A stretch of DNA of 7,849 nucleotides, taken from the NCBI GenBank assembly GCA_027858865.1, contig JAQIBW010000173.1:1-7849 (forward strand), given 5' to 3'. The stretch comes from Sulfurimonas sp. Lineage in GTDB: Bacteria > Campylobacterota > Campylobacteria > Campylobacterales > Sulfurimonadaceae. Under the pieces are notes generated by a model. The model ran no database searches. It was not told the DNA's origin and saw only the letters and a list, made by a program, of their open reading frames with translations. The position numbers were made by a program, and so were the translations under genes. This document shows positions 1 through 6,550 of this stretch, in pieces (position 1 is the stretch's first letter; each line of letters begins with the position of its first letter).

Positions 1-25
1 ATCTTAGTTAGAATGTACAATCTAA

Positions 26-31
26 AAGGAG
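26..31 (+). promoter_or_regulatory. Ribosome binding site deciding the start at 37
   Basis: AAGGAG lies 5 bases before the ATG at 37. The in-frame ATG at 13 has no purine-rich site in the few bases before it and would put polar residues before the signal peptide. A possible -10 box TAGAAT at 9-14 would give a transcript beginning near 21, which also excludes the ATG at 13; that box is only a weak suggestion. Confidence 0.7.
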
Positions 32-36
32 AAACA

Positions 37-360
37 ATGAATAGAATTGTGAAAATAGCACTGGCTGCTATGTTATTGCTAGGAATGGGTGCTGTTACGC
101 TTAATGCAGATGGTGCAAAAGGTCAAAAACTTTATCTTAAAAAACTTAAAGGTTCTTGTAACATGAATGGTGTCAAGATGGCTGGTCAGCATTCTCAAGA
201 TGAGTGGGAAACTTTAAAAAATGAAGGTAAGCTTGTAGACGAATTAAAAAGAATTTGTCCATCTGTTAAAGATAAAGCTTTAAAAGATAAATATCTTGAG
301 CACTACTATGATTTCTTTTTTGAGTATGCTAACGATAGCGGTAACGTTCCTTCTTGTTAA
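37..360 (+). CDS. Small secreted cytochrome c-like protein lacking the haem motif
   Basis: The protein has 107 residues. Residues 1-24 form a Sec signal peptide: basic MNRIVK, a hydrophobic stretch, and a likely cleavage after Leu-Asn-Ala, leaving a mature periplasmic protein of about 83 residues. The mature part (GQKLYLKKLKGSC... then HSQDEW at 52-57) resembles the start of small class I cytochromes c. Where a CXXCH haem site would sit there is only Cys41 followed by NMNG, so the second Cys and the His are absent. Two further Cys (74 and the C-terminal 107) could form disulfides. The ATG at 37 is chosen over the in-frame ATG at 13 because AAGGAG lies at 26-31 with a 5-base spacer and the signal peptide then starts cleanly. 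It stands alone between the window edge and a terminator-like hairpin. The cytochrome relationship is a family resemblance recalled from Campylobacterota proteins; the function is unknown. Confidence 0.8.
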   Translation: MNRIVKIALAAMLLLGMGAVTLNADGAKGQKLYLKKLKGSCNMNGVKMAGQHSQDEWETLKNEGKLVDELKRICPSVKDKALKDKYLEHYYDFFFEYANDSGNVPSC

Positions 361-367
361 TTAACTC

Positions 368-390
368 TTGAGTCACATTACGTGACTCAA
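368..390 (+). terminator. Hairpin terminator after the small secreted protein
   Basis: A perfect 9-bp inverted repeat, TTGAGTCAC and GTGACTCAA, with loop ATTAC, begins 8 bases after the stop codon. The following bases CCCTCTTTC are pyrimidine-rich but not a true T run, so termination may be incomplete. The hairpin separates this gene from the next one, which has its own promoter. Confidence 0.65.
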
Positions 391-418
391 CCCTCTTTCA
401 CTTAAGCCTCAAAACTAC

Positions 419-434
419 TTTTTTTATCTATAAT
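419..434 (+). promoter_or_regulatory. Sigma-70 type promoter directly before the 440 start
   Basis: A perfect TATAAT lies at 429-434, preceded by a run of seven T at 419-425. There is no recognisable -35 box, which matches the known Helicobacter/Campylobacter pattern of a strong -10 with T-rich upstream DNA. Only five bases separate the box from the ATG at 440, so transcription should begin at or next to the start codon. Confidence 0.6.
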
Positions 435-439
435 TTGAT

Positions 440-2563
440 ATGCCAAGAATCAATGATTGCCAACAAGCTCGCTCAGAGATAACAGCCTTTACAAAATTCA
501 GTAATAACTCTTTTGCTTATTCTACTAAATATCATGGTGCAAAAATCATTACTAAAGAAGAGTGCGGTGTTGAACTTAGTTATAAAAACGAAAATCTTAA
601 CTTCAACGCAACTGCAGTATGCTTCTCTGTAGATGCTAAACTCATTGCCTTTGCAACAACGACGCATCTTCACATAGCAAACATGCGAGATAAGCAAATC
701 ATTAAAAGCGTTTATCTTGATAATGAAAATTTAACTATATTATCTTTTGATCTATCTTCTACTTATGTCATTGCGGGAAACTGTGAGGGCAGAGTTCTTT
801 TGTTTAAATATAACTCCGGTTCTAAGCTCGCTAGACTATGTTCTTTCCCTTATCAAAGACCAAAAACAAAAGTAAAAAACAACTTTGTTAGCGCTATTAG
901 CTTTCATAAAAATCTTTTAGCGGTAAGTGGTTACGGTGGTGCAATCTTTATAATTGATATATATTCAGGAGCTAACAAAAGGGTACACCTTCATGGAACT
1001 TCACGTAAAAATGCTCTATTATTTTTAAATGAAAATATTGTTGTCAGTGGTGATAATGATGGTAATTTGCAATTTATATCCATACCAAATGACAATGTAA
1101 TAAAGTGCATAAGTCTACCATTTAGAAAAACTAAGCAAATAATCTCTATACCTAATACAAAGTATTTAATAGTTCATGCAAATACAAATACAATGATTAT
1201 TATTGACTCTAAAGAGTATAAAATCATTCATAATAATTACATAGAGTTTGAAGATGATATTCATGTCGTTGAAGCTCTTGATAGTAAAACATTGATTGTA
1301 TCTCTAAAAAATCAAAAAATACTATATGTTGAGCTACCTAGTAGAGAAAGGCTAAGTTCTCTTATTCTCAATAACTCTCTAGATGCTGCTTACGCACTTA
1401 TTGCAAGAGAGCCTATGCTGCAAGAGACTATAGAACATAGGTCTTTACAAAAGATGTATGACAAAGCTTATCTTGGTGCTGTAAATGCACTTATAAATCA
1501 AAACAAAGAGTTAGCTAATCAGTTAATGTTCATCTATAAAGATGTTGATGTAAAACAAGAGTCAGTAAGACTCCTTTTTAAATCATTTGAAAACTATAAT
1601 AGATTCAAGACTCTCTACTTAGAGAAAAAGTATGCTCTTGCTTATGCAATGAGTACAAAATTTCCTGCTCTAAAAATGACAAAACAGTATGAAATTATGG
1701 AAACGAGGTGGAAAGAAACTTTCACTAATGCACAAAGGCATATACTGATGGGTAAGCCGGATTATGCTGAAGCTCTATTTAAAGAGTACATAACAGTCAT
1801 AGCGAAGCGACCAATCATTCAGCTTATATTAAAACACAATGATCTTTTCATAGACTTTCTAAGAGCATTAGATAAAAAAGATTTTAAAAGAGTAAATGAA
1901 ATAGCACGTATAAATAGCTTGTTTACTAAAATGCCAATCTATGAAACACTTGAGAATGATATTCAAAAATCAATAGTCAGAATAGAGGCTTACATAAAGA
2001 AGAACAAGATTGAGCTAGCTAAAAAGAGTTTGTCCAAAATAGATGGTACTCCTGGGTTTCACAAGAAGATTGAAGAACTTTACTCAATGTGTGATGATAT
2101 GTTAAAACTTCAAGAGCTTTATAAAAAAGATGATTTTTACTCTTGTTATGAACTTATAGATACATTTGTGCATCTGAGCTTTAGTGAACTTGGAGAGCTT
2201 CTGCAAAAGCACTGGCTCAAACTAATGAATGAATGTGAGGAATTTGCACTCAAAGGAAATATCCAAAGTATAAAAGCTGTTTTAGGTGAATTAATCACAT
2301 TAAATGGCAGAAAAGGTAGAATTGGTGACCTACTCAGAGTTAGTTTTCAGGTACAGATAAAATATTTTCTATCTAAAAAAAAGTTTAAGAGTGCTCAGAG
2401 CATTATTTATTCTTATGTAGACATATTTACCAAAGATAGTGAGATAAGCTCTTTAATGAGTAAGTATGAGTCTCTAACAGGTAAAAAGTTAGCTATAACA
2501 CTTCCTCAAGATGAAAAACCATCTAGAGATAGCTGGAGAGAGTCAAAACTTATACTTGATTAG
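440..2563 (+). CDS. Beta-propeller plus alpha-solenoid protein of unknown function
   Basis: The protein has 707 residues, with no signal peptide or membrane segment, so it is probably cytoplasmic. Residues about 10-300 hold six or seven WD40/PQQ-like blade units. Visible units are near 58-82 (CFSVDAKLIAFAT), 99-123 (LSFDLSSTYVIAG), 150-175, 190-214 (VVSGDNDGNLQFI), 233-257 and 275-299. From about 303 to 685 the sequence is all helical, with TPR-like stretches such as 395-455 (YALAYAMSTKFPAL, PDYAEALFKEY) and 511-570, then a short polar tail. The start at 440 is the only option: an in-frame stop lies at 431-433 and the next Met is at residue 82. No Shine-Dalgarno sequence is present, and the -10 box placement suggests a leaderless mRNA. 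Its end overlaps the opposing fliI end by 14 bp. I recall similar uncharacterised proteins in Sulfurimonas-like genomes; the fold suggests a scaffold for protein assembly, but no function can be assigned. Confidence 0.9.
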   Translation: MPRINDCQQARSEITAFTKFSNNSFAYSTKYHGAKIITKEECGVELSYKNENLNFNATAVCFSVDAKLIAFATTTHLHIANMRDKQIIKSVYLDNENLTILSFDLSSTYVIAGNCEGRVLLFKYNSGSKLARLCSFPYQRPKTKVKNNFVSAISFHKNLLAVSGYGGAIFIIDIYSGANKRVHLHGTSRKNALLFLNENIVVSGDNDGNLQFISIPNDNVIKCISLPFRKTKQIISIPNTKYLIVHANTNTMIIIDSKEYKIIHNNYIEFEDDIHVVEALDSKTLIVSLKNQKILYVELPSRERLSSLILNNSLDAAYALIAREPMLQETIEHRSLQKMYDKAYLGAVNALINQNKELANQLMFIYKDVDVKQESVRLLFKSFENYNRFKTLYLEKKYALAYAMSTKFPALKMTKQYEIMETRWKETFTNAQRHILMGKPDYAEALFKEYITVIAKRPIIQLILKHNDLFIDFLRALDKKDFKRVNEIARINSLFTKMPIYETLENDIQKSIVRIEAYIKKNKIELAKKSLSKIDGTPGFHKKIEELYSMCDDMLKLQELYKKDDFYSCYELIDTFVHLSFSELGELLQKHWLKLMNECEEFALKGNIQSIKAVLGELITLNGRKGRIGDLLRVSFQVQIKYFLSKKKFKSAQSIIYSYVDIFTKDSEISSLMSKYESLTGKKLAITLPQDEKPSRDSWRESKLILD

Positions 2564-3866
2564 AAGACATAAGAGCCAATAGTTCAGCTAAACTATCTTC
2601 GTAACTTATCTGCTTATCTGAATCTTGAGACATGAATTTCTCCATACCTCCTTTTTTATCCATAGCTTCATCAAGTTCTGCATCTGTACCTTTTACATAA
2701 GCACCTATACGAATCAGCATCTCATTCTCTTTTAAAAGAGTGTAGAGTCTTCTAAACTTCATAACCGCTTGCAAGTGCTCTTTAGAGATGATGTCATTCA
2801 TAACTCTAGATGCAGAGTTTAAGACATGAATAGGAGGATAAATACCAAAATCTGTAAGTTCACGAGATAGTACTATGTGTCCATCTAAAATAGAACGTGA
2901 TTGATCTGCAATAGGATCACTCATGTCATCACCCTCGATTAAAACAGTAAAAAAAGCTGTAATGGACCCTTTTCCCTCCTCTTTTCCCGCACGCTCCATA
3001 AGCTGTGGAAGAAGTGTTAAAGATGATGGTGGATAACCTTTTGAAGTCGGTGGTTCACCAAGTGCGAGACCGATTTCTCTTTGTGCCATTGCAAATCTTG
3101 TTACGGAGTCCATCATGAAAAGAACATCTAAGCCCTGATCTTTAAAAAACTCTGCAACACTCATAGCTGCAAAAGCTCCATACTTTCTCATAAGTGGAGA
3201 GTCATCTGAAGTCGCTACTATGATTACAGTATTTTTTAAATCTCCGCCTAGATTTTTTTCTATAAACTCCGGAACTTCCCTTCCTCTCTCACCAATAAGT
3301 GCTACAACTTTTATAGGCGCAGTAGAACCTTTTACAATCATTCCCATAAGAGTAGACTTACCAACCCCACTTCCTGCGAAGATGCCAAGTTTTTGACCCT
3401 TACCACAGGTAAGTAGTCCATCTATACTCTTTACACCAACACTAAATATTTCATCAATCATTCCTCTTTTCATTGCAGCAATTGGAGCTTTAATGATTGG
3501 TGATAATGTTGTGTTATTGATACTACCTTTTCCATCTATTGGACGCATGAAAGGATCAACTACTCTTCCAAGAAGAGACTCGCCGACAGGAATATTCATA
3601 CCGGTTTGATCTAAAAAGACTCTATCACCTGAACAGAATCCCTCTACAAAACTAAATGGTGTAATAAAAAAAGTAGCCCCATCGATTTCTGTTACCATAC
3701 CTACTGTCTCTTGAGCAGAATTGTTTGAGATAATTTTTACCATATCACTAATACTTACATTTAGCCCCGTAGCTGTAACAATGGTAGCATTAATTTTAAC
3801 AACCTCACCAAATGCAACTGAGTAGTTTTTTGATGAGATTTTATCTTTGAGGGATTTAAAAGGCAT
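2550..3866 (-). CDS. fliI: Flagellum-specific ATPase FliI
   Basis: This is the 438-residue ATPase of the flagellar type III export apparatus. It works at the cytoplasmic face of the basal body with FliH and FliJ to release and deliver export substrates. It belongs to the F1-ATPase beta/SctN family and is full length for FliI. Residues about 1-95 form the N-terminal beta barrel. The Walker A motif AGSGVGKST is at 164-172, GERGREV with the catalytic Glu at 192-198 (Glu193), and the Walker B segment LDVLFMMDS at 246-254. The family stretch EPPTSKGYPPSSLTLLPQLM at 271-290 and DGHIVLSREL at 328-337 are also present. I choose FliI over the F1 beta subunit because of the PPTSKGYPPS and RAGKEEGKGSITAF stretches and the folE neighbour. 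The ATG at 3866 lies 12 bases after the folE stop with no clear Shine-Dalgarno sequence, suggesting translational coupling to folE. The 3' end overlaps the opposing gene by 14 bp. Confidence 0.95.
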   Translation of the reverse strand: MPFKSLKDKISSKNYSVAFGEVVKINATIVTATGLNVSISDMVKIISNNSAQETVGMVTEIDGATFFITPFSFVEGFCSGDRVFLDQTGMNIPVGESLLGRVVDPFMRPIDGKGSINNTTLSPIIKAPIAAMKRGMIDEIFSVGVKSIDGLLTCGKGQKLGIFAGSGVGKSTLMGMIVKGSTAPIKVVALIGERGREVPEFIEKNLGGDLKNTVIIVATSDDSPLMRKYGAFAAMSVAEFFKDQGLDVLFMMDSVTRFAMAQREIGLALGEPPTSKGYPPSSLTLLPQLMERAGKEEGKGSITAFFTVLIEGDDMSDPIADQSRSILDGHIVLSRELTDFGIYPPIHVLNSASRVMNDIISKEHLQAVMKFRRLYTLLKENEMLIRIGAYVKGTDAELDEAMDKKGGMEKFMSQDSDKQISYEDSLAELLALMSSNQV

Positions 3867-3878
3867 GGCAAGACACTT

Positions 3879-4463
3879 TTAGTATCTAGTACCAGTAGGA
3901 GAATTAATCAGAGAGAAAAATTCACTTCTTGTTTTTTGATCTTTTTTGAAAAGACCACGAAGTGCGCTAGATGTAGTTGTGGAGTTTATCTTCTCTACAC
4001 CACGCATCTCCATACACATGTGACGAGCCTGAATGACTACTGCTACGCCTTTTGGTGCAATAGCATCCATAATCGCATCTGCTATCTGCTCCGTCAGTTG
4101 TTCTTGAATCTGCATACGACGAGCAAACACATTTACAACTCTTGGTATTTTAGATAGTCCTACGACTTTTCCATCTGGAATATAAGCAACATGAACACGA
4201 CCTATAATAGGTAGCAGATGATGCTCACAAGTAGAGTAAAACTCTATATCTTTTAAAAGTACCATTTCATCGTTAGAACTTGTAAACAGTGCTTTTTCTA
4301 AAATCTCTTTTGGATTTTCTTTGTATCCGCCATATATGAACTCATATGCTTTTCTAACCCTAGAAGGAGTCTCTAAGAGTCCTTCTCTTGTTGGATCTTC
4401 ATTCACATGAAGCATCATAGTTTTTACAGCGTTTTCAAACTCTATATCTTCATTCTTATTCAA
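3879..4463 (-). CDS. folE: GTP cyclohydrolase I
   Basis: The product converts GTP to 7,8-dihydroneopterin triphosphate, the first step of folate (and other pterin) synthesis, as a cytoplasmic homodecamer of the FolE1 type. The protein has 194 residues, close to Bacillus subtilis MtrA. Zinc ligands Cys79 and His82 lie in STCEHHLLP and Cys150 in ARHMCM. The Cys-Cys spacing of 71 equals that of E. coli FolE (Cys110, Cys181), and His81 and His148 match its active-site His112 and His179. EDPTREGLLETPSRV (22-36) and GLSKIPRVV (102-110) are standard family stretches. Translation begins at TTG (4463-4461): no ATG precedes it, and AAAGG (4475-4471) lies 7 bases before it. The gene starts 23 bases after rnj and ends 12 bases before fliI. 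I recall the same folE-fliI pair in C. jejuni. Confidence 0.96.
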   Translation of the reverse strand: MNKNEDIEFENAVKTMMLHVNEDPTREGLLETPSRVRKAYEFIYGGYKENPKEILEKALFTSSNDEMVLLKDIEFYSTCEHHLLPIIGRVHVAYIPDGKVVGLSKIPRVVNVFARRMQIQEQLTEQIADAIMDAIAPKGVAVVIQARHMCMEMRGVEKINSTTTSSALRGLFKKDQKTRSEFFSLINSPTGTRY

Positions 4464-4475
4464 AGTGTTGCCTTT
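4464..4475 (-). promoter_or_regulatory. Ribosome binding site supporting the TTG start of folE
   Basis: On the - strand AAAGG (4475-4471) is followed by a 7-base spacer and then TTG. The next in-frame ATG is codon 16 (Met16-Met17) and would cut off the first helix of the family (EFENAVKTM), so the TTG start is preferred. Confidence 0.65.
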
Positions 4476-4486
4476 AAAGATATGTC

Positions 4487-6445
4487 CTACGATACTAAAA
4501 CATGAGGAACTATCAGTGGATATTTCTTCATTTTTCTAAAGATATGTTTTCTTACGATTTGACGAAGATCATTCTCTAGCGCTCTAGGATTTTCAATCTG
4601 TCCATCTTTAACATGTAACAAAAAGTTTTCTAAGATATCTTCCATCTCTTTTGCAAAAGCTTTATCTTGTTTGTCTGCGACGATACCAAATGTAGTAACT
4701 TTTGGTTTTTCAAGCATCTTTGTATGTTTCCCATCAACCTGTGCAACAATCATAACGATACCGTCAGATGCAAGTTTTTGACGGTCAAGAATGATGTCAT
4801 CTTCAATCTGATGATTGTTTTGATTATCAATATACGTTTTACCAGTTTTAACTGTTTTTACTTTACGCATATATTTTGGAGCAATCTCTATCTGATCACC
4901 ATCAGTCATAATCATGATATTTCTTTCAGGAACACCACACATCATACCTGTCTCTTTATGTGCCATAACATGGTTATACTCACCATGAACTGGTAAAAAG
5001 AACTTAGGGTTTGTAAGACGAAGCATAAGTTTTTGCTCTGGAATAGAAGCGTGACCAGATACATGTATGTCTTTTTCTCTTGAGATTGTAGCACCTGCAC
5101 GTTGCAGATGATTTAACATACCAGAGATAGAACCTTCATTACCAGGAATTGCACGAGATGAAAGAACGATTAAATCTGTTGGCTTAATTTTAACATGTCT
5201 GTGCTCACCTATTGACATTCTAAATAGCGCTGAACTTGGTTCACCTTGTGAACCTGTTGTAACTATAAGAACCTCTTTATCATTTAGATGTGAGACTTGA
5301 TCTGGCTCTACAAAAGCACTTTTTGGTAGTTTAATATAGTCGTACTGCATTGCAATCTCAATATTACGTTCCATTGAATGACCGATTACACATATTTTAC
5401 GACCATATTGAATACCATACTGTATAGCTTGAAGAACACGGTGAATGTTTGAACTAAAAGTTGAAAGTAAAATACGACCTTCAGCTTTAGCAAAAACTCT
5501 ATCTAATGCAGGTGCAACACTTAACTCTGATGGAGTTGGTAGCGGATTGTAAGAGTTTGTTGAATCACTTAAAAGACATAGAACACCTTTCTCACCGTAG
5601 TGAGCAAGTCTATGCAAGTCTGCTGTATAACCATCTATAGGCGTATGATCTATTTTAAAGTCACCAGTGTGAATGATTGTTCCAGCTTCGGTGGTAATCG
5701 CTAATGAAGATGAATCTAAGATAGAGTGAGTCATGTGCATCCACTCAATTTTAAAATCTTCACCAATATCATAAACTTCTCTTTTTACAACTGGGTTAAA
5801 GTATTTTCTACAATCTTTAATATGGTGCTCATCAAACTTATTACCAATCATTGCTAAAGGAAGTGGTGTCGCATAAATTGGAAATTGCATCTCTTTGTAA
5901 AGATATGGCATTGCACCAATATGATCTTCGTGAGCATGAGTAATAATAACCGCTTTAATCTTATCTTTGATTTGGCGTAAATATGCGAAATCTGGTATTA
6001 AAATATCTACACCGTGCATATCTTCATCTGGAAAACTCATACCGATATCAATTAAAATAGCTTCTTTATCCGTTTCAATTACGGTAATATTTCCACCGAT
6101 TTCACCAAGTCCACCAAGTGGAGTAACACGCACTTTTGACTTAGAGTTTAAATCTAGTTTATAGTGTGGGTTAAGTCTTTGCTTATGAGCTTCTTGATTT
6201 TTAGCCACAAATGCTTTTAAATTTTCATCAGTTGGCGTAGGTTGTCTACGATGACGATTACGATTTTTATTTTTGTTTTGAGCAGTACTTGGCTTTGCAG
6301 CTTTGTTCTCACTATTGTTAGCATTAGCACTTGGCTTAGCAGCATTGTTGTTTCTGTTGCCGTTGTTATTCGGTCTTCTGTTGTTATTTGGTTTGCGGTC
6401 TGATTGAGGGTTAGTTTCCTGATTCCCTTGATTCTCTTCTGCCAT
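4487..6445 (-). CDS. rnj: Ribonuclease J with Asn-rich N-terminal tail
   Basis: The product is a 5'-to-3' exonuclease and endonuclease of the metallo-beta-lactamase/beta-CASP family, the main mRNA-decay and RNA-maturation enzyme in Campylobacterota, which lack RNase E. Residues 1-70 are a low-complexity basic tail rich in Asn, Lys and Arg (repeats of PNNN, and AAKPS twice). The catalytic core starts near 104 (KVRVTPLGGLGEIGGN). Metal ligands are all visible: HAHEDH at 170-175, His240 in MTHSILDS, Asp262 in HTGDFK and His487 in LPVHGEY. The beta-CASP part includes TTGSQGEP (396-403) and HVSGHAS (461-467), and a C-terminal dimer/RNA domain runs from about 550 to 652. At 652 residues it is longer than B. 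subtilis RNase J1 (about 555) because of the N-terminal tail, a feature also known from H. pylori RNase J, which partners the helicase RhpA. AAGGAG (6456-6451) lies 5 bases before the ATG. ksgA lies just upstream, as in H. pylori and C. jejuni; the spacer is highly structured. Confidence 0.96.
   Translation of the reverse strand: MAEENQGNQETNPQSDRKPNNNRRPNNNGNRNNNAAKPSANANNSENKAAKPSTAQNKNKNRNRHRRQPTPTDENLKAFVAKNQEAHKQRLNPHYKLDLNSKSKVRVTPLGGLGEIGGNITVIETDKEAILIDIGMSFPDEDMHGVDILIPDFAYLRQIKDKIKAVIITHAHEDHIGAMPYLYKEMQFPIYATPLPLAMIGNKFDEHHIKDCRKYFNPVVKREVYDIGEDFKIEWMHMTHSILDSSSLAITTEAGTIIHTGDFKIDHTPIDGYTADLHRLAHYGEKGVLCLLSDSTNSYNPLPTPSELSVAPALDRVFAKAEGRILLSTFSSNIHRVLQAIQYGIQYGRKICVIGHSMERNIEIAMQYDYIKLPKSAFVEPDQVSHLNDKEVLIVTTGSQGEPSSALFRMSIGEHRHVKIKPTDLIVLSSRAIPGNEGSISGMLNHLQRAGATISREKDIHVSGHASIPEQKLMLRLTNPKFFLPVHGEYNHVMAHKETGMMCGVPERNIMIMTDGDQIEIAPKYMRKVKTVKTGKTYIDNQNNHQIEDDIILDRQKLASDGIVMIVAQVDGKHTKMLEKPKVTTFGIVADKQDKAFAKEMEDILENFLLHVKDGQIENPRALENDLRQIVRKHIFRKMKKYPLIVPHVLVS
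6341..6394 (-). repeat. In-frame 18-bp degenerate repeat in the rnj N-terminal tail
   Basis: Codons 18-35 form three six-residue units, KPNNNR, RPNNNG and NRNNNA. On the + strand the first two units are visible as two similar stretches containing GTTGTTATT, 18 bases apart. The units are imperfect, so slippage may be rare, but unit number could vary between strains without breaking the frame. Confidence 0.55.
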
Positions 6446-6471
6446 CCAAACTCCTTTATATTATTTAGTAC

Positions 6472-6496
6472 AAGAAAGGAGCTAAGCCCCTTTCTT
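6472..6496 (-). other. Hairpin C before the rnj ribosome binding site
   Basis: On the - strand AAGAAAGGGGC, loop TTA, GCTCCTTTCTT gives an 11-bp stem with a single G-U pair. It ends 15 bases before the rnj AAGGAG. The 3' arm ends in TTTCTT but is followed by GTACTAAATA rather than T's. It could act as a weak attenuator, a processing target or a stabilising 5' hairpin. Confidence 0.6.
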
Positions 6497-6504
6497 TACG
6501 CTAA

Positions 6505-6523
6505 CGCTAAGTTTTCCTCAGCG
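6505..6523 (-). other. Hairpin B with duplicated 3' arm
   Basis: On the - strand CGCTGA pairs with TTAGCG (6510-6505) across loop GGAAAAC, 6 bp with one G-U. A second identical TTAGCG follows at once (6504-6499), so the 5' arm has two possible partners. Confidence 0.5.
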
Positions 6524-6533
6524 GAAGGCTCAC

Positions 6534-6550
6534 GCACAGCAAAGCCGTGC
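6534..6550 (-). other. Hairpin A directly after the ksgA stop
   Basis: On the - strand GCACGGC, loop TTT, GCTGTGC gives 7 bp including one G-U pair, starting at the base after the ksgA TAA. No T run follows, so it does not look like an ordinary intrinsic terminator. Confidence 0.6.

Larger units (their letters stand above)
6446..6550 (-). other. Structured GC-rich ksgA-rnj spacer / rnj leader
   Basis: The 105-base gap is unlike its surroundings. By my count, 30 of the 53 bases at 6498-6550 are G or C, in a plainly AT-rich genome. Read as - strand RNA it gives three stem-loops in a row (6550-6534, 6523-6505, 6496-6472), then about 15 unpaired AU-rich bases and the rnj ribosome binding site. 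I see no convincing promoter in it, so rnj is probably read through from ksgA. It could be a regulatory leader, a processing site between the two genes, or a dispersed intergenic palindrome. Confidence 0.6.

Noticed and set aside
13..36. Earlier in-frame ATG for the small secreted protein
   Set aside because: No ribosome binding site precedes it, and it would put the real AAGGAG inside the coding region and polar residues before the signal peptide.
2579..2596. ATAGTT/AACTAT inverted repeat after the + strand gene as a terminator
   Set aside because: The stem is only 6 AT-rich bp inside the fliI coding sequence and no T run follows.
4667..4996. Open frame antisense to rnj, Cys/His/Asn-rich
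   Set aside because: Its composition is what the complement of rnj codons gives, and it lies wholly within the conserved RNase J coding region.
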